A stretch of DNA of 64,000 bases, from assembly GCF_003490595.1 (NCBI RefSeq), contig NZ_QQGY01000002.1:178135-242134 (forward strand), written 5' to 3'. The notes under the pieces were generated by a model. The model did no database searches. It saw only the letters and a list, made by a program, of their open reading frames with translations, and was not told where the DNA came from. Below are positions 40,371 to 50,210 of the stretch, piece after piece. The stretch is from Haemophilus haemolyticus_L. GTDB lineage: Bacteria; Pseudomonadota; Gammaproteobacteria; Enterobacterales; Pasteurellaceae. The position numbers and the translations under genes were made by a program. Position 1 is the first letter of the stretch. Every line of letters begins with the position of its first letter.

Positions 40371-41444
40371 TTATTTACACTGTGCCTTAAAACGTAATAG
40401 ATGATCTAATAAAACAATCGCCATCATGGCTTCTGCGATGGGTACAGCACGAATACCCACACAAGGATCGTGTCGACCTTTTGTTACAACCTCTACGACT
40501 TCACCATTAAGATTGATTGAACGACCAGGAATCGTAATACTTGAAGTCGGTTTTAGTGCAATCGTGGCGATTATCGGTTGACCAGAACTAATTCCCCCTA
40601 AAATTCCACCGGCATGATTGCTTTCAAATCCATCGGGGGTCATTTCATCACGATGTTCACTTCCTCGTTGCTCAACTACAGCAAAACCATCACCAATTTC
40701 GACGCCTTTTACTGCATTAATTCCCATTAATGCGTGAGCAAGATCTGCATCTAAACGGTCAAATACTGGCTCGCCTAATCCGACTGGAACATTTTCAGCG
40801 ATAACGGTAAGTTTAGAGCCAATAGAATCCCCTTCTTTTTTAAGCTCACGGATCAATTCATCGAATTTTTCTACCGCACTTTCATCAGGACAAAAGAATG
40901 GATTGCTATTTACCTTTTCCCAATCAATTTCTCCGATAGTCTGCGGTGCAATTTTCACATGACCGATTTGGCTTAAAAAACCGCGGACTTCAATACCAAA
41001 ATGTTCGCGTAAATATTTTTTTGCGATCGCTCCTGCAGCAACTCGCATTGCTGTTTCACGCGCTGATGAACGCCCACCACCACGGTAATCGCGAATTCCA
41101 TACTTTTGGTGATAGGTAAAATCCGCATGTCCTGGGCGGAAACGATCTTTAATATCGCCATAATCTTGCGAACGCTGATCACCATTTTTAATGATCATTC
41201 CAATACTTGTACCTGTCGTTTTTCCTTCAAACACACCAGATAAAATTTGAACTTCATCATCCTCACGACGCGGTGTGGTATATCGAGATGTCCCGGGTTT
41301 ACGACGATCTAAATCTGGCTGAATATCGTTCTCTGATAATTCAAGATTTGGCGGTACCCCATCAACGATACAGCCTAATGCAATACCATGTGACTCCCCA
41401 AAAGTTGTCACACGAAAAAGTTGTCCGATTGTGTTACCAGCCAT
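40371..41444 (-). CDS. aroC: Chorismate synthase
   Basis: The product has 357 residues, typical for the bacterial enzyme. It converts 5-enolpyruvylshikimate 3-phosphate to chorismate with reduced FMN, the last common step to aromatic amino acids, folate, ubiquinone and menaquinone. Signatures: GESHGIALGCIVDGVPPNLE (about 16-35), DFTYHQKYGIRDYRGGGRSS (about 108-127) and RHDPCVGIRAVPIAEAMMA (about 322-340). It starts 10 bp after the mscK stop. The repeat island follows its stop codon. Confidence 0.98.
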   Translation of the reverse strand: MAGNTIGQLFRVTTFGESHGIALGCIVDGVPPNLELSENDIQPDLDRRKPGTSRYTTPRREDDEVQILSGVFEGKTTGTSIGMIIKNGDQRSQDYGDIKDRFRPGHADFTYHQKYGIRDYRGGGRSSARETAMRVAAGAIAKKYLREHFGIEVRGFLSQIGHVKIAPQTIGEIDWEKVNSNPFFCPDESAVEKFDELIRELKKEGDSIGSKLTVIAENVPVGLGEPVFDRLDADLAHALMGINAVKGVEIGDGFAVVEQRGSEHRDEMTPDGFESNHAGGILGGISSGQPIIATIALKPTSSITIPGRSINLNGEVVEVVTKGRHDPCVGIRAVPIAEAMMAIVLLDHLLRFKAQCK

Positions 41445-41454
41445 AATTTCTCAC

Positions 41455-44400
41455 TTATTTTTTTACTTCAATAAAAGGCATTTCTTCGCCAGTATCATTA
41501 TTTTTGATAAAAACATCAAGTTGGTTAAATGCAATATCAATATTGTTTTCTGCAAAGAGCTCATTAATACGGCGATTAAGTGCATCAATCGTATTTGTAC
41601 GTTCAGCAAGTTGAGCAACATAAACGCGCAATTCGTGATCCAAGGTGCTGGCACCAAAACTCAAGAAATAGGCTCTTGGTTCAGGATCCTTTAATACTGT
41701 TGTCTGCTCATTTGCGGCTTGTAGCAATAATTTCTTCACTAATTCAAGATTAGAACCATAAGCGACACCAACATTGATCACTAAACGCGTCATAGTGTTA
41801 GAAAGTGCCCAGTTAATTACCTGCCCTGTTACAAAAGATTTATTTGGCACAATCACTTCTTTACGATCAAAATCAATCAACGTAATTGCACGAATACGAA
41901 TTTTCGCAACGGTCCCACTCACGTCATTAATTGTAACGGTATCGCCTACTCGAATTGGGCGTTCAAATAACAAAATAATACCAGAAACAAAGTTAGCAAA
42001 AATCTCTTGCATACCAAAACCAAGGCCAACAGAAAGTGCGGCGAATAACCATTGTAATTTTGACCAAGACATACCCAAGGTTGCAAATGCCCACGCGCCA
42101 CCAATAGCGATAAAAATATAAGTGAGCAACGTCGTAATGGTATAGGGCGTACCTTGTGAAAGATTCACGCGAGAGAAAATCAATACTTCTAAAATACCCG
42201 AAATGTTACGTATCAATACATAAGTAATCCCTACGATAACTAAGGCAACAAGAAGATTAAATAAAGTAATGCTTTCTGTCACTGTACCTGCTTCAGTAGT
42301 CGTCGTTTGCTGCCATAAAGTTACTTCACGCAAATAACTTACCACCGTGACAAGATCTGACCAAACGTAATAGAAAATTCCAATCAACGCAGTCCAAATA
42401 AAGAGATCAGCAAAACGTAATAATTGACTACGCACTTCATTTAACGCTAAACCTTCTTCTTTTTCATTCAGAACAACAACATCATCGGATGTCGAACCAT
42501 CATTAAAGCCTGCTTGTTTTTGACGGAGTTTTTCTTCTAAACGACGATGAGCCAAGCGACGAGATGATACAGTAATACCACGATAAATTACTTGGCGAAT
42601 TAACCACCACACACACCAGGCTATATAAGAATTAATCAGATGCTGTATTAAATTCAACGCAGTGTAATAGTATCCCAATGCGACTAATAGCACTAAGCCA
42701 ACAGGAATAATCTGTAAACCAAATTGAACAATTTTGACGATAATGTGGTTATGGTTTTTTTTCTCATCTTCGTAAGAACGTAGCACATTTTTAAAACGTG
42801 GTGCGATGATAATAATGCAAAACAGCAATGAAACAATCGTATTTACTTGTCCAATCACATCATTTGCCAACCCATAATCAGTCACGTTACTAAATACTGA
42901 TGTATTCAGTAATAAAACAACCGCTACAACAATACGTTTAATTACACTTTGAAAACGCACCGCACTTTGTTGAGAAAATTCAAAGTGACGGACAAAAATC
43001 CCATTCGGACGGAATAAAGAAAGCCAAAACGTGAAGAACCACCAATAGCCCGCCATACTAAACGACCAATCCCAAAACTCAGTTGGATTTTTCATAAAGA
43101 AGAAACCAAGCATTTGACAAATGGCTAAAAACCATAAAGTCCCAGAAAGCGTTAAAAATGCAGTAAGCAATAAAGCTTGTGGGGTATTCCACTGATTATC
43201 ATATTTTAATCGGTTAATTTCGCCGTTAATTTTTGACAGACGTTGTTTGATACGATCTTTAAATTTAAAAATAGCACCACCCACGACAAACAAGCCTAAG
43301 CAGTACATCAGTAAGTAAGGCAAATTACTGTAATTTGTGGGTAAACCAATTTTTTTCACAATACCATCAACTTGCGCCATAAAGGCTCGAGGCAATTCAG
43401 CAAACCAATCTAAATTAATAGGATTATTGCTTTTAACCCAGAAACTTTGTTGCTCCAATTTTGATTGAATTTGATCACTAATTTGAGTAATTTGTTGCTG
43501 AGTAAGCTCTAAAGAAATAGCTAAATTAAGTTGATTATTCAATGACCTAATTAAGTCAGAAGCCATTTTACGACGTTCAGTTAATAAATTAACTAATTGT
43601 GTTTTTTCAGCGTGAGTAAATTTCTCACCTTCATCTGATTCGACTTTGGCAATATAGGCATCTAAATCATAAAGTTCATTACGTTTTTGAGTTATATCGA
43701 AAATTTGTACCCGTAAATCCGCAATTTGTTTTGATAAACCTTGAATATTTAAGTTCGTCGGTAATTTTTGTTTTTGTTGCTGGATAATACGAGAAAGCAC
43801 CAACGTACCTTGTAATGCACTAATTTGCTCCTCGATGGTATGTTGAGTTTGAGTGAGACTATCAAACACATTACGCATTCTTAAATCATCTTGCGTCAAG
43901 ATGTTCGTCTTTTCCGTTTGTTGCAACAAATATTGACTCAACTCTGCATTACGCGCCAATTCTTTCTGAATATAAGCATTTTTCGCACTATTTTGTTGCT
44001 GTTGTTGAACTTGTTCTACTTGGTTTTGAGTTTGCGCTAAGTTTTTCTGATTGATCACTTCTTGGATCGCCACAATTTGTTGTTGTAGCAGTTGCAAACG
44101 AGCATTCAACAAATCATAACGGCTTTGATAAAGCAATGTCAGCTGATCGCTATTTTTCAATAAATCTTGGTTGTAAGCGTTTTTTAAATCAATCAACTGC
44201 AATTCTATTTGATTTTTTTGACGTAAAGTTTTTGTAAGATTGCTATCGGCTAATTGTTGATTAATTTCTTGTGTGCGTTTCAAATTCTCAGTAAGACTGG
44301 TTTGTGCACGCTCAGATACAGAACTTTGCCCCGCTAATTGAGTATTCGCTTTACTTAATGCTGTTTGGGTTTCCTGCTGTTGAGCATTAAGTTTACTTAA

Positions 44401-44781
44401 TGTAGCCTGTAAATCCGCTAAATTTTGAGCTTGATAATCGACTGATTTAGATTGTTCTAACTGCTTCTTAAACGCCAATAAATCTGCATTATTTTTCTTA
44501 ATTTCACTATCAGCATGGGCTAAAACATCATGTAAATCTTCATTATTTTTTTGTTGAGTTTGAATGAGCTGCAATAAATCCAAAGAGGTTTGCAATTCAT
44601 TAATAAGTGCTGTTTTTACATCACCATCAGCCATTTTTTGCGCATCAGCTAAATCTGCAGAGAGATCTTGGTCCGTAGGTAATAATATATTGCTTTTATT
44701 TGCAGCCAATGTTGGATGCACCGTCGCCCAACCAATTAAAGCTGTCGCTAAAAGTGCGGTGAAAAAACGTGATGTTTTCAT
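41455..44781 (-). CDS. mscK: Large mechanosensitive channel, MscK (KefA) type
   Basis: The product has 1108 residues, near E. coli MscK (1120). Order: signal peptide (about 1-27), a long periplasmic helical and glutamine-rich domain (about 30-480), a set of about ten membrane helices (about 490-880), then the MscS pore helix and vestibule (about 900-1108). The pore segment reads WLFAALSVGLGFGMQEIFAN followed by FVSGIILLFERPIRVGDTV. It releases solutes under hypo-osmotic stress; E. coli MscK is potassium sensitive. It follows menE by 16 bp and precedes aroC by 10 bp, so it is inside the leftward run. Confidence 0.9.
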   Translation of the reverse strand: MKTSRFFTALLATALIGWATVHPTLAANKSNILLPTDQDLSADLADAQKMADGDVKTALINELQTSLDLLQLIQTQQKNNEDLHDVLAHADSEIKKNNADLLAFKKQLEQSKSVDYQAQNLADLQATLSKLNAQQQETQTALSKANTQLAGQSSVSERAQTSLTENLKRTQEINQQLADSNLTKTLRQKNQIELQLIDLKNAYNQDLLKNSDQLTLLYQSRYDLLNARLQLLQQQIVAIQEVINQKNLAQTQNQVEQVQQQQQNSAKNAYIQKELARNAELSQYLLQQTEKTNILTQDDLRMRNVFDSLTQTQHTIEEQISALQGTLVLSRIIQQQKQKLPTNLNIQGLSKQIADLRVQIFDITQKRNELYDLDAYIAKVESDEGEKFTHAEKTQLVNLLTERRKMASDLIRSLNNQLNLAISLELTQQQITQISDQIQSKLEQQSFWVKSNNPINLDWFAELPRAFMAQVDGIVKKIGLPTNYSNLPYLLMYCLGLFVVGGAIFKFKDRIKQRLSKINGEINRLKYDNQWNTPQALLLTAFLTLSGTLWFLAICQMLGFFFMKNPTEFWDWSFSMAGYWWFFTFWLSLFRPNGIFVRHFEFSQQSAVRFQSVIKRIVVAVVLLLNTSVFSNVTDYGLANDVIGQVNTIVSLLFCIIIIAPRFKNVLRSYEDEKKNHNHIIVKIVQFGLQIIPVGLVLLVALGYYYTALNLIQHLINSYIAWCVWWLIRQVIYRGITVSSRRLAHRRLEEKLRQKQAGFNDGSTSDDVVVLNEKEEGLALNEVRSQLLRFADLFIWTALIGIFYYVWSDLVTVVSYLREVTLWQQTTTTEAGTVTESITLFNLLVALVIVGITYVLIRNISGILEVLIFSRVNLSQGTPYTITTLLTYIFIAIGGAWAFATLGMSWSKLQWLFAALSVGLGFGMQEIFANFVSGIILLFERPIRVGDTVTINDVSGTVAKIRIRAITLIDFDRKEVIVPNKSFVTGQVINWALSNTMTRLVINVGVAYGSNLELVKKLLLQAANEQTTVLKDPEPRAYFLSFGASTLDHELRVYVAQLAERTNTIDALNRRINELFAENNIDIAFNQLDVFIKNNDTGEEMPFIEVKK

Positions 44782-44797
44782 AATTTACCTGTATTTT

Positions 44798-46162
44798 TTA
44801 TTGTTCGTTTATTTGTTTTGCTAACCAATCGGCAAGCACTTTACGTGATATTTTTATTGCGCCAGCAGATAAATCTACAGGCAATTCATAATAAGCTATT
44901 GGCTGTTTAAAGCGAGCCAATTTATCTTGTAAAAATTCAGTGAGTTTTTCGACCGCACTTTGATTAAAGGGTTCATTCAAAGCAACAATCGCAACGGGAC
45001 GATAGCCAAATTCATGATCGGCTTTGGGTAAAACAAAAACTTGTTTCACCATAGCATTTTTCAGCATCACTTGCTCTATTTCTTCTGGCTGAATATTTTC
45101 ACCGCCTGAAATAAACATATTATCAAGTCGTCCGATAATAACCAGTTCGCCATCTTGCAAAATGCCCTTATCTTTTGTCTGAAGCCAGCCGTCGCTATTG
45201 GTTAATGGAAAAATTTGTTGGTCTTTCCAATACCCCATCGCCAAACCCGCGCCTTTTAGCCAAACTTCATCATTCACCAAACGATATTCTCGACCTAATA
45301 AAGGTTGCCCCACGCCTTGTTTTTCATCAGATTTTTTGGCAAAAACCGTAGACGCCATTTCCGTCATTCCGTAGCCAGAATACGTTTCGATACCATATTT
45401 CACCATTTTTTGTGTAAGTTCTGTCGGAATATGCGCACCACCCAGTAAAATATGACGCGTAGCAAATGAAATACTCGGATTTTCCTGTAAATAATCTAAT
45501 AAACGCTGTAATTGCGTTGGCACAAGAGAAACGTGAGTCGCCTCCAATAATGAAGCGTAAAAATCCGTTTTCGGAAAATGCAATTCAGCGCCACAACTCA
45601 ACCAACGCCAAACAATACCTTGACCTGAAACATGATATAACGGCAAGGAAAGTAGCCAAGAATATGCACTATCGAACTTCATCAATTCGCATACGCCCTT
45701 CGCATTATCTAAATGCGCTTGAACATTATGTACTACTGCTTTTGGCAAACCTGTCGAGCCAGACGTGAGCGTCATTGTTGCAGGGCGAAAGAAATCAGCT
45801 TTTTGTATAGAGAAGTCAGCTATTGGAAAATCCCTCAAATCTTCATCACAAAAACAAAAATCGATGTGATGAATCTCACATAATTCTTCAATTTTTTCTT
45901 GAGGAAACGCCGGATTAATGCCTAGAATTTTTGCACCCAGTTGGATTGCAGCAAGATATAAAAATAAAATGTTTTCTGTATTTTTTCCGACAAAAGCAAC
46001 CGCACTTTCAGGATTTACACCTTTATTTTGTAAGAAGGAAACAGTTTGGTTCACTTTCTCGGCTACTTGCGCCCAATTAAAAATATCGCCCTGTGCAGTG
46101 CGCAAGGCGATTTTATGAGAAAACTTAGGTTGGATAGCAAAGGCTTGCCAAGGATACATCAT
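44798..46162 (-). CDS. menE: o-Succinylbenzoate-CoA ligase
   Basis: The product has 454 residues and is an ANL-superfamily adenylating enzyme of menaquinone synthesis, acting on o-succinylbenzoate. Motifs: P-loop TMTLTSGSTGLPKAVVH (about 129-145), YSGYGMTEMAST (about 262-273) and the hinge GRLDNMFISGGENIQPEEIE (about 345-364). The ATG overlaps the seqA stop by one base (TAATG), giving translational coupling. The other men genes are elsewhere in the genome, as in H. influenzae. The length is normal. Confidence 0.93.
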   Translation of the reverse strand: MMYPWQAFAIQPKFSHKIALRTAQGDIFNWAQVAEKVNQTVSFLQNKGVNPESAVAFVGKNTENILFLYLAAIQLGAKILGINPAFPQEKIEELCEIHHIDFCFCDEDLRDFPIADFSIQKADFFRPATMTLTSGSTGLPKAVVHNVQAHLDNAKGVCELMKFDSAYSWLLSLPLYHVSGQGIVWRWLSCGAELHFPKTDFYASLLEATHVSLVPTQLQRLLDYLQENPSISFATRHILLGGAHIPTELTQKMVKYGIETYSGYGMTEMASTVFAKKSDEKQGVGQPLLGREYRLVNDEVWLKGAGLAMGYWKDQQIFPLTNSDGWLQTKDKGILQDGELVIIGRLDNMFISGGENIQPEEIEQVMLKNAMVKQVFVLPKADHEFGYRPVAIVALNEPFNQSAVEKLTEFLQDKLARFKQPIAYYELPVDLSAGAIKISRKVLADWLAKQINEQ

Positions 46163-46773
46163 TAATTTACCGTGAAATATGCCCGCACTTCGTCAATTAA
46201 ACTTTCAGGCAAATCCATTGATTGCATTGCGCCTTCCAACATCAGCATTTTACGACCACTGTTTGTGTTAGTAATAACCCAATAAGGCGTATCTGGAATT
46301 TGTTTTGGTTTTGTATGATTACCAGTCATTAACAATGTTGCTTCATCTCGAGCAAAATAAACTCGGGTGCGGCCTTGTAAAGATTCTGTGGCTTGCGCAA
46401 AACTCTCAGGATTAGTGCGATAAAGCACGCGCAAAATAGCCAAGAAACGCGTAACAGCTTTGCCTTCCTCTTGAAATTCTGTCGATTTTAATAAGGCTTG
46501 AACTTTTTCTACAATCTGATTAATCGCCGTTATCGGCTGTTTTTTCGTCAGTTTTACACTTTCTGACTTAGCCGGTTCGGGCTGTACTTCTACTTTTGAT
46601 TCTGTTTTTTCGTTATTTTCAGCCGGAGCAAATGTTAAGCCATCGGCAAAAACACTCGCATGTGCCGGTAAATTAAGCAAACGGCGTAAAATATCCGAAG
46701 CACTTTCCCCAATAGAGCGGGTTTGGCTCGCAATGTATTGGTATAATTCTTCATCAACTTCAATGATCTTCAT
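46162..46773 (-). CDS. seqA: Replication initiation sequestration protein SeqA
   Basis: The product has 203 residues from ATG 46773 (MKIIEVDEELYQYIASQTRS), the conserved SeqA start. Order: N-terminal oligomerisation domain (about 1-35, GESASDILRRLLNLP), an acidic and glutamate/proline-rich linker longer than that of E. coli SeqA (181 residues), and a C-terminal DNA-binding domain (about 90-203, TRVYFARDEATLLMTGNHTK and TPYWVITNTNSGRK) that reads hemimethylated GATC. It delays reinitiation at oriC. It heads the leftward seqA-menE-mscK run and is divergent from ybfF with about 70 bp between starts. Confidence 0.94.
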   Translation of the reverse strand: MKIIEVDEELYQYIASQTRSIGESASDILRRLLNLPAHASVFADGLTFAPAENNEKTESKVEVQPEPAKSESVKLTKKQPITAINQIVEKVQALLKSTEFQEEGKAVTRFLAILRVLYRTNPESFAQATESLQGRTRVYFARDEATLLMTGNHTKPKQIPDTPYWVITNTNSGRKMLMLEGAMQSMDLPESLIDEVRAYFTVN

Positions 46774-46842
46774 TTTTTTCTCTCTGTTTGCTAGAATTTT
46801 TTTAATTATAGCGACTTCTTTACAAATTCTCACGCAAAAATT

Positions 46843-47625
46843 ATGGCAAATTCATTGCTCAATTATCAATTTCATCAAGTAAAACAAACGATTAATTCTC
46901 CAACTTTAGTTTTTATTCACGGTTTATTCGGAGATATGAATAACCTTGGTATCATCGCCAGAGCTTTTAGCGAAAATTACAATATTTTACGCGTAGATCT
47001 GCGCAATCACGGCCATAGTTTTCATTCGGAAAAAATGAATTATCAACTTATGGCTGAAGATGTTATCGCGGTAATCCACCACTTAAATTTATCCAAAGTG
47101 ATATTAATTGGCCATTCCATGGGGGGAAAAACCGCCATGAAAATCACCGCACTTTGCCCAGAATTAGTCGAAAAATTAATTGTAATTGATATGTCTCCCC
47201 TGCCTTACGAAGGATTTGGACATAAAGATGTATTTAATGGTTTGTTCGCTGTAAAAAATGCAGCACCTCAAACTCGTCAAGAAGCCAAACCGCTCTTAGA
47301 AAAGGAAATTGATGATCAGGATGTCGTGCAATTTATGCTGAAATCTTTTGAACCCAATTCACCTGATTATTTTCGGTTTAATCTCACTGCACTTTTCAAC
47401 AATTACGCTAACATTATGGATTGGGAAAAGGTGCATGTACTCACGCCGACGCTGTTTATTAAAGGCGGAAATTCTTCTTATATAAAAATAGAGAATAGCG
47501 AAAAAATTTTAGAACAATTTCCTCATGCGACGTCTTTTACTATTAGTGGTTGTGGCCACTGGGTACATGCTGAAAAACCTGAATTTGTTATACGTGCGAT
47601 AGAGCGATTTGTAAATAAGAATTAA
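46843..47625 (+). CDS. Alpha/beta-hydrolase esterase (YbfF-like)
   Basis: The product has 260 residues. It is a single alpha/beta hydrolase: oxyanion region IHGLFGDMNNLG (about 26-37), the nucleophile elbow GHSMGGKTAM (about 88-97, catalytic Ser), DMSPLPYEGFGH, and the catalytic His near the end (SGCGHWVHAEKPEF, about 237-250). E. coli YbfF acts on short acyl esters, including acyl-CoA derivatives in vitro. The arrangement seqA - ybfF - fldA - fur is the common gamma-proteobacterial order. The physiological substrate is unknown. Confidence 0.9.
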   Translation: MANSLLNYQFHQVKQTINSPTLVFIHGLFGDMNNLGIIARAFSENYNILRVDLRNHGHSFHSEKMNYQLMAEDVIAVIHHLNLSKVILIGHSMGGKTAMKITALCPELVEKLIVIDMSPLPYEGFGHKDVFNGLFAVKNAAPQTRQEAKPLLEKEIDDQDVVQFMLKSFEPNSPDYFRFNLTALFNNYANIMDWEKVHVLTPTLFIKGGNSSYIKIENSEKILEQFPHATSFTISGCGHWVHAEKPEFVIRAIERFVNKN

Positions 47626-47723
47626 TTAATTTAAATGAGAATACTTTTGTAGTATACTCCCACACAATTTAGGGAATATCCCCTATTTATAATCAATACG
47701 TTAAATTTTAAAAGGAAAGAAAA

Positions 47724-48248
47724 ATGGCAGTTGTTGGTCTATTTTATGGCAGTGACACAGGCAATACCGAAAACATCGCAAAAATGATCCAAAAACAATT
47801 AGGTAATGACTTAATCGATATTCGTGATATTGCAAAAAGTAGCAAAGAAGATATTGAAGCATATGATTTCTTACTTTTCGGTATTCCGACTTGGTATTAC
47901 GGCGAAGCACAAGCTGACTGGGATGATTTTTTCCCAACGTTAGAAGAAATCGATTTTACAGATAAACTCGTAGGTATTTTCGGCTGTGGCGATCAAGAAG
48001 ACTATGCTGATTATTTCTGCGATGCTATCGGCACCGTGCGCGACATTGTAGAACCGCGCGGCGCAATCATTGTAGGTAACTGGCCAACTGAAGGCTATAC
48101 TTTTGAAGCATCAAAAGCATTATTAGAAGACGGAACTTTCATTGGGTTGTGTATTGATGAAGATCGCCAACCTGAACTCACTGCAGAACGTGTGGAAAAA
48201 TGGTGTAAACAAATTTACGATGAAATGTGTTTAGCCGAGATCGCTTAG
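47724..48248 (+). CDS. fldA: Flavodoxin, long-chain
   Basis: The product has 174 residues. The FMN phosphate loop is FYGSDTGNTENIAKMIQ (about 7-23); aromatic residues that stack on the isoalloxazine ring occur in IPTWYYGEAQADW (about 54-66) and CGDQEDYADYFCDA (about 94-107). It is a low-potential electron carrier for pathways such as isoprenoid, biotin and ribonucleotide reductase activation. AAAGGAAAGAAAA precedes the ATG. It lies 29 bp upstream of fur, so co-transcription fits iron-linked control of flavodoxin and Fur. Confidence 0.97.
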   Translation: MAVVGLFYGSDTGNTENIAKMIQKQLGNDLIDIRDIAKSSKEDIEAYDFLLFGIPTWYYGEAQADWDDFFPTLEEIDFTDKLVGIFGCGDQEDYADYFCDAIGTVRDIVEPRGAIIVGNWPTEGYTFEASKALLEDGTFIGLCIDEDRQPELTAERVEKWCKQIYDEMCLAEIA

Positions 48249-48277
48249 AATTTTTCACATAAAAGGAAGGGAACTTT

Positions 48278-48721
48278 ATGTCTGAAGAAAACATTAAATT
48301 ACTTAAAAAAGCTGGATTAAAAATCACTGAACCTCGTTTAACTATTCTTAGCTTAATGCAAGAACACAAAAATGAACATTTCTCAGCAGAAGATGTGTAC
48401 AAAATTCTACTTGATCAAGGGAGTGAAATTGGCTTAGCGACAGTTTACAGAGTATTAAACCAATTCGATGAAGCTAATATTTTAATTCGTCACAATTTTG
48501 AAGGTAATAAATCTGTATTTGAGCTAGCACCAACTGAACACCATGATCATATTATCTGCGAAGATTGCGGAAAAGTATTTGAATTTAGTGATAATATTAT
48601 TGAACAACGCCAACGTGAAATTAGCGAAAAATATGGCATTAAATTAAAAGCGCATAGTTTATATCTTTACGGGAAATGTAGTGATATTAATCATTGCGAT
48701 GAAAACAATTCAAATAAATAA
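48278..48721 (+). CDS. fur: Ferric uptake regulator Fur
   Basis: The product has 147 residues. A winged helix-turn-helix (about 1-80, AEDVYKILLDQGSEIGLATV then YRVLNQFDEANIL) is followed by a metal-binding dimerisation domain with EHHDHIICEDCGKVFEF (about 86-102) and a short His-containing tail (INHCDENNSNK). The CxxC plus the later Cys are present, as in structural-zinc Fur proteins. With ferrous iron it represses iron-acquisition genes; the two Fur-box-like sites in the heme operon of this window are likely targets. A hairpin terminator follows. Confidence 0.97.
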   Translation: MSEENIKLLKKAGLKITEPRLTILSLMQEHKNEHFSAEDVYKILLDQGSEIGLATVYRVLNQFDEANILIRHNFEGNKSVFELAPTEHHDHIICEDCGKVFEFSDNIIEQRQREISEKYGIKLKAHSLYLYGKCSDINHCDENNSNK

Positions 48722-48728
48722 CATCTCT

Positions 48729-48754
48729 AAGGCGACTCAATGTCGCCTTTCTTA
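48729..48754 (+). terminator. Terminator of fldA-fur
   Basis: AAGGCGAC (48731-48738) and GTCGCCTT (48744-48751) form the stem, followed by TCTTATATT. Confidence 0.85.
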
Positions 48755-48774
48755 TATTCAAATTTTATCCGAAA

Positions 48775-48812
48775 AAATAACCGCTCTTTTTTAAAGTGCG
48801 GTTATTTTCTAT
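48775..48812 (-). terminator. Uptake-sequence terminator of gdhA
   Basis: AACCGC...GCGGTT (48780-48807) includes one uptake core and pairs into a stem. On the minus strand it is followed by TATTTTTT, and it lies just after the gdhA stop. Confidence 0.82.
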
Positions 48813-48827
48813 TTGAAATTTTAAGGA

Positions 48828-50177
48828 TTAATAAACACCTTGTGCCAACATGGCATCAGCAACTTTGACAAAACCTGCTACGTTTGCGCCTACCACATAG
48901 TTAATATTTTCTTGCCCCTCAATCGTGCCGTATTTTTTACAGTTTGCATGAATATCTAACATAATACGATGCAATTGTGCATCCACTTCTTCTGCAGTCC
49001 AATACAAACGTTGTGAGCTTTGCGCCATTTCTAAACCAGAAGTCGCCACACCACCAGCATTAGCCGCTTTACCAGGCCCAAATAATACACCAGCAGCCTG
49101 TAACGCTTCTGTTGCTTCAATGGTAGTTGGCATATTGGCGCCTTCAGCGACCAATCTCACGCCATTTTTAATTAAAAGTTGAGCATCAGAAAGTTCTAAT
49201 TCATTTTGAGTTGCACAAGGAAGCGCAATATCAACTTTAACTTCCCAAGGGCGTTTACCTTCAAAATATTGCAAACCAAATTGTTCTGCATAATCTTTCA
49301 CTCGACCACGTTTCACATTTTTAATTTCTAAAAGTGCGGCTAATTTTTCAGTAGTAAATCCCTCAGCATCATAAACATAGCCTGATGAGTCAGAGCAAGT
49401 CACCACTTTTGCGCCAAGCGATAATGCTTTTTCAATAGCATATTGCGCTACGTTACCAGAACCTGAAACCGATACAACTTTTCCCGCAAAACTATCGCCT
49501 TTTTCAGCCAACATAGCTTGAGCAAAATAAACTAATCCATATCCCGTTGCTTCTGGACGAATTAAGCTACCACCAAAAGATAATCCACGACCAGTAAATA
49601 CGCATGCAGCTTGGTTCGATAATTTTTTCATATAGCCAGCTAAATAACCAACTTCGCGCCCACCAACACCAATATCACCTGCTGGCACATCAGTATCTGC
49701 CCCTACATGACGATAAAGTTCAGCTATCAATGCTTGGCAAAAACGCATGACTTCTGCATCTGATTTCCCTTTCGGATCAAAGTCTGAACCACCTTTTGCT
49801 CCGCCCATAGGCAATGTAGTTAAAGCATTTTTAAAAATTTGCTCAAAACCCAAGAATTTTAAAATAGATAAGTTCACTGATGGATGGAAACGCATACCAC
49901 CTTTAAATGGACCAATTGCACTATTAAATTGCACTCGGAATGCACGGTTAACTTGCACCTGCCCATTGTCATCAGTCCAAGCTACACGGAATTGAAATGC
50001 ACGTTCAGGCTCAACTAAACGTTCTAATAATCCCTCTGAACGATATTTAGGATTAGCTTCTAAAAAAGGCCAAATAGAAGTAAACACTTCTCTCACTGCT
50101 TGTAAAAACTCTGGTTGATGACCATCACGTTGAGCGACTTTTGCTAAGAATGCATCTAAGGAAGCAACTGTTGACAT
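48828..50177 (-). CDS. gdhA: NADP-specific glutamate dehydrogenase
   Basis: The product has 449 residues, the small hexameric class. It aminates 2-oxoglutarate to glutamate. Motifs: catalytic lysine region LPMGGAKGGSDFDPKGKSD (about 121-139), DTDVPAGDIGVGGREVGYL (about 161-179), Rossmann VSVSGSGNVAQYAIEKALSL (about 233-252). AAGGAAATTCATT precedes the ATG at 50177. The leader, 25-33 bases upstream of the start, contains ACACAACAT, the exact complement of the GcvB R1 seed, so the mRNA is probably a GcvB target. The gene is monocistronic with a hairpin terminator. Confidence 0.98.
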   Translation of the reverse strand: MSTVASLDAFLAKVAQRDGHQPEFLQAVREVFTSIWPFLEANPKYRSEGLLERLVEPERAFQFRVAWTDDNGQVQVNRAFRVQFNSAIGPFKGGMRFHPSVNLSILKFLGFEQIFKNALTTLPMGGAKGGSDFDPKGKSDAEVMRFCQALIAELYRHVGADTDVPAGDIGVGGREVGYLAGYMKKLSNQAACVFTGRGLSFGGSLIRPEATGYGLVYFAQAMLAEKGDSFAGKVVSVSGSGNVAQYAIEKALSLGAKVVTCSDSSGYVYDAEGFTTEKLAALLEIKNVKRGRVKDYAEQFGLQYFEGKRPWEVKVDIALPCATQNELELSDAQLLIKNGVRLVAEGANMPTTIEATEALQAAGVLFGPGKAANAGGVATSGLEMAQSSQRLYWTAEEVDAQLHRIMLDIHANCKKYGTIEGQENINYVVGANVAGFVKVADAMLAQGVY

Positions 50178-50201
50178 AATGAATTTCCTTCTTTGTTGTT
50201 A

Positions 50202-50210
50202 ATGTTGTGT
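50202..50210 (-). promoter_or_regulatory. Predicted GcvB-binding site in the gdhA leader
   Basis: On the mRNA strand the sequence is ACACAACAT, perfectly complementary to ATGTTGTGT of the GcvB R1 region (11035-11043). It lies just upstream of the ribosome-binding site, where pairing would block ribosome entry. Confidence 0.6.
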
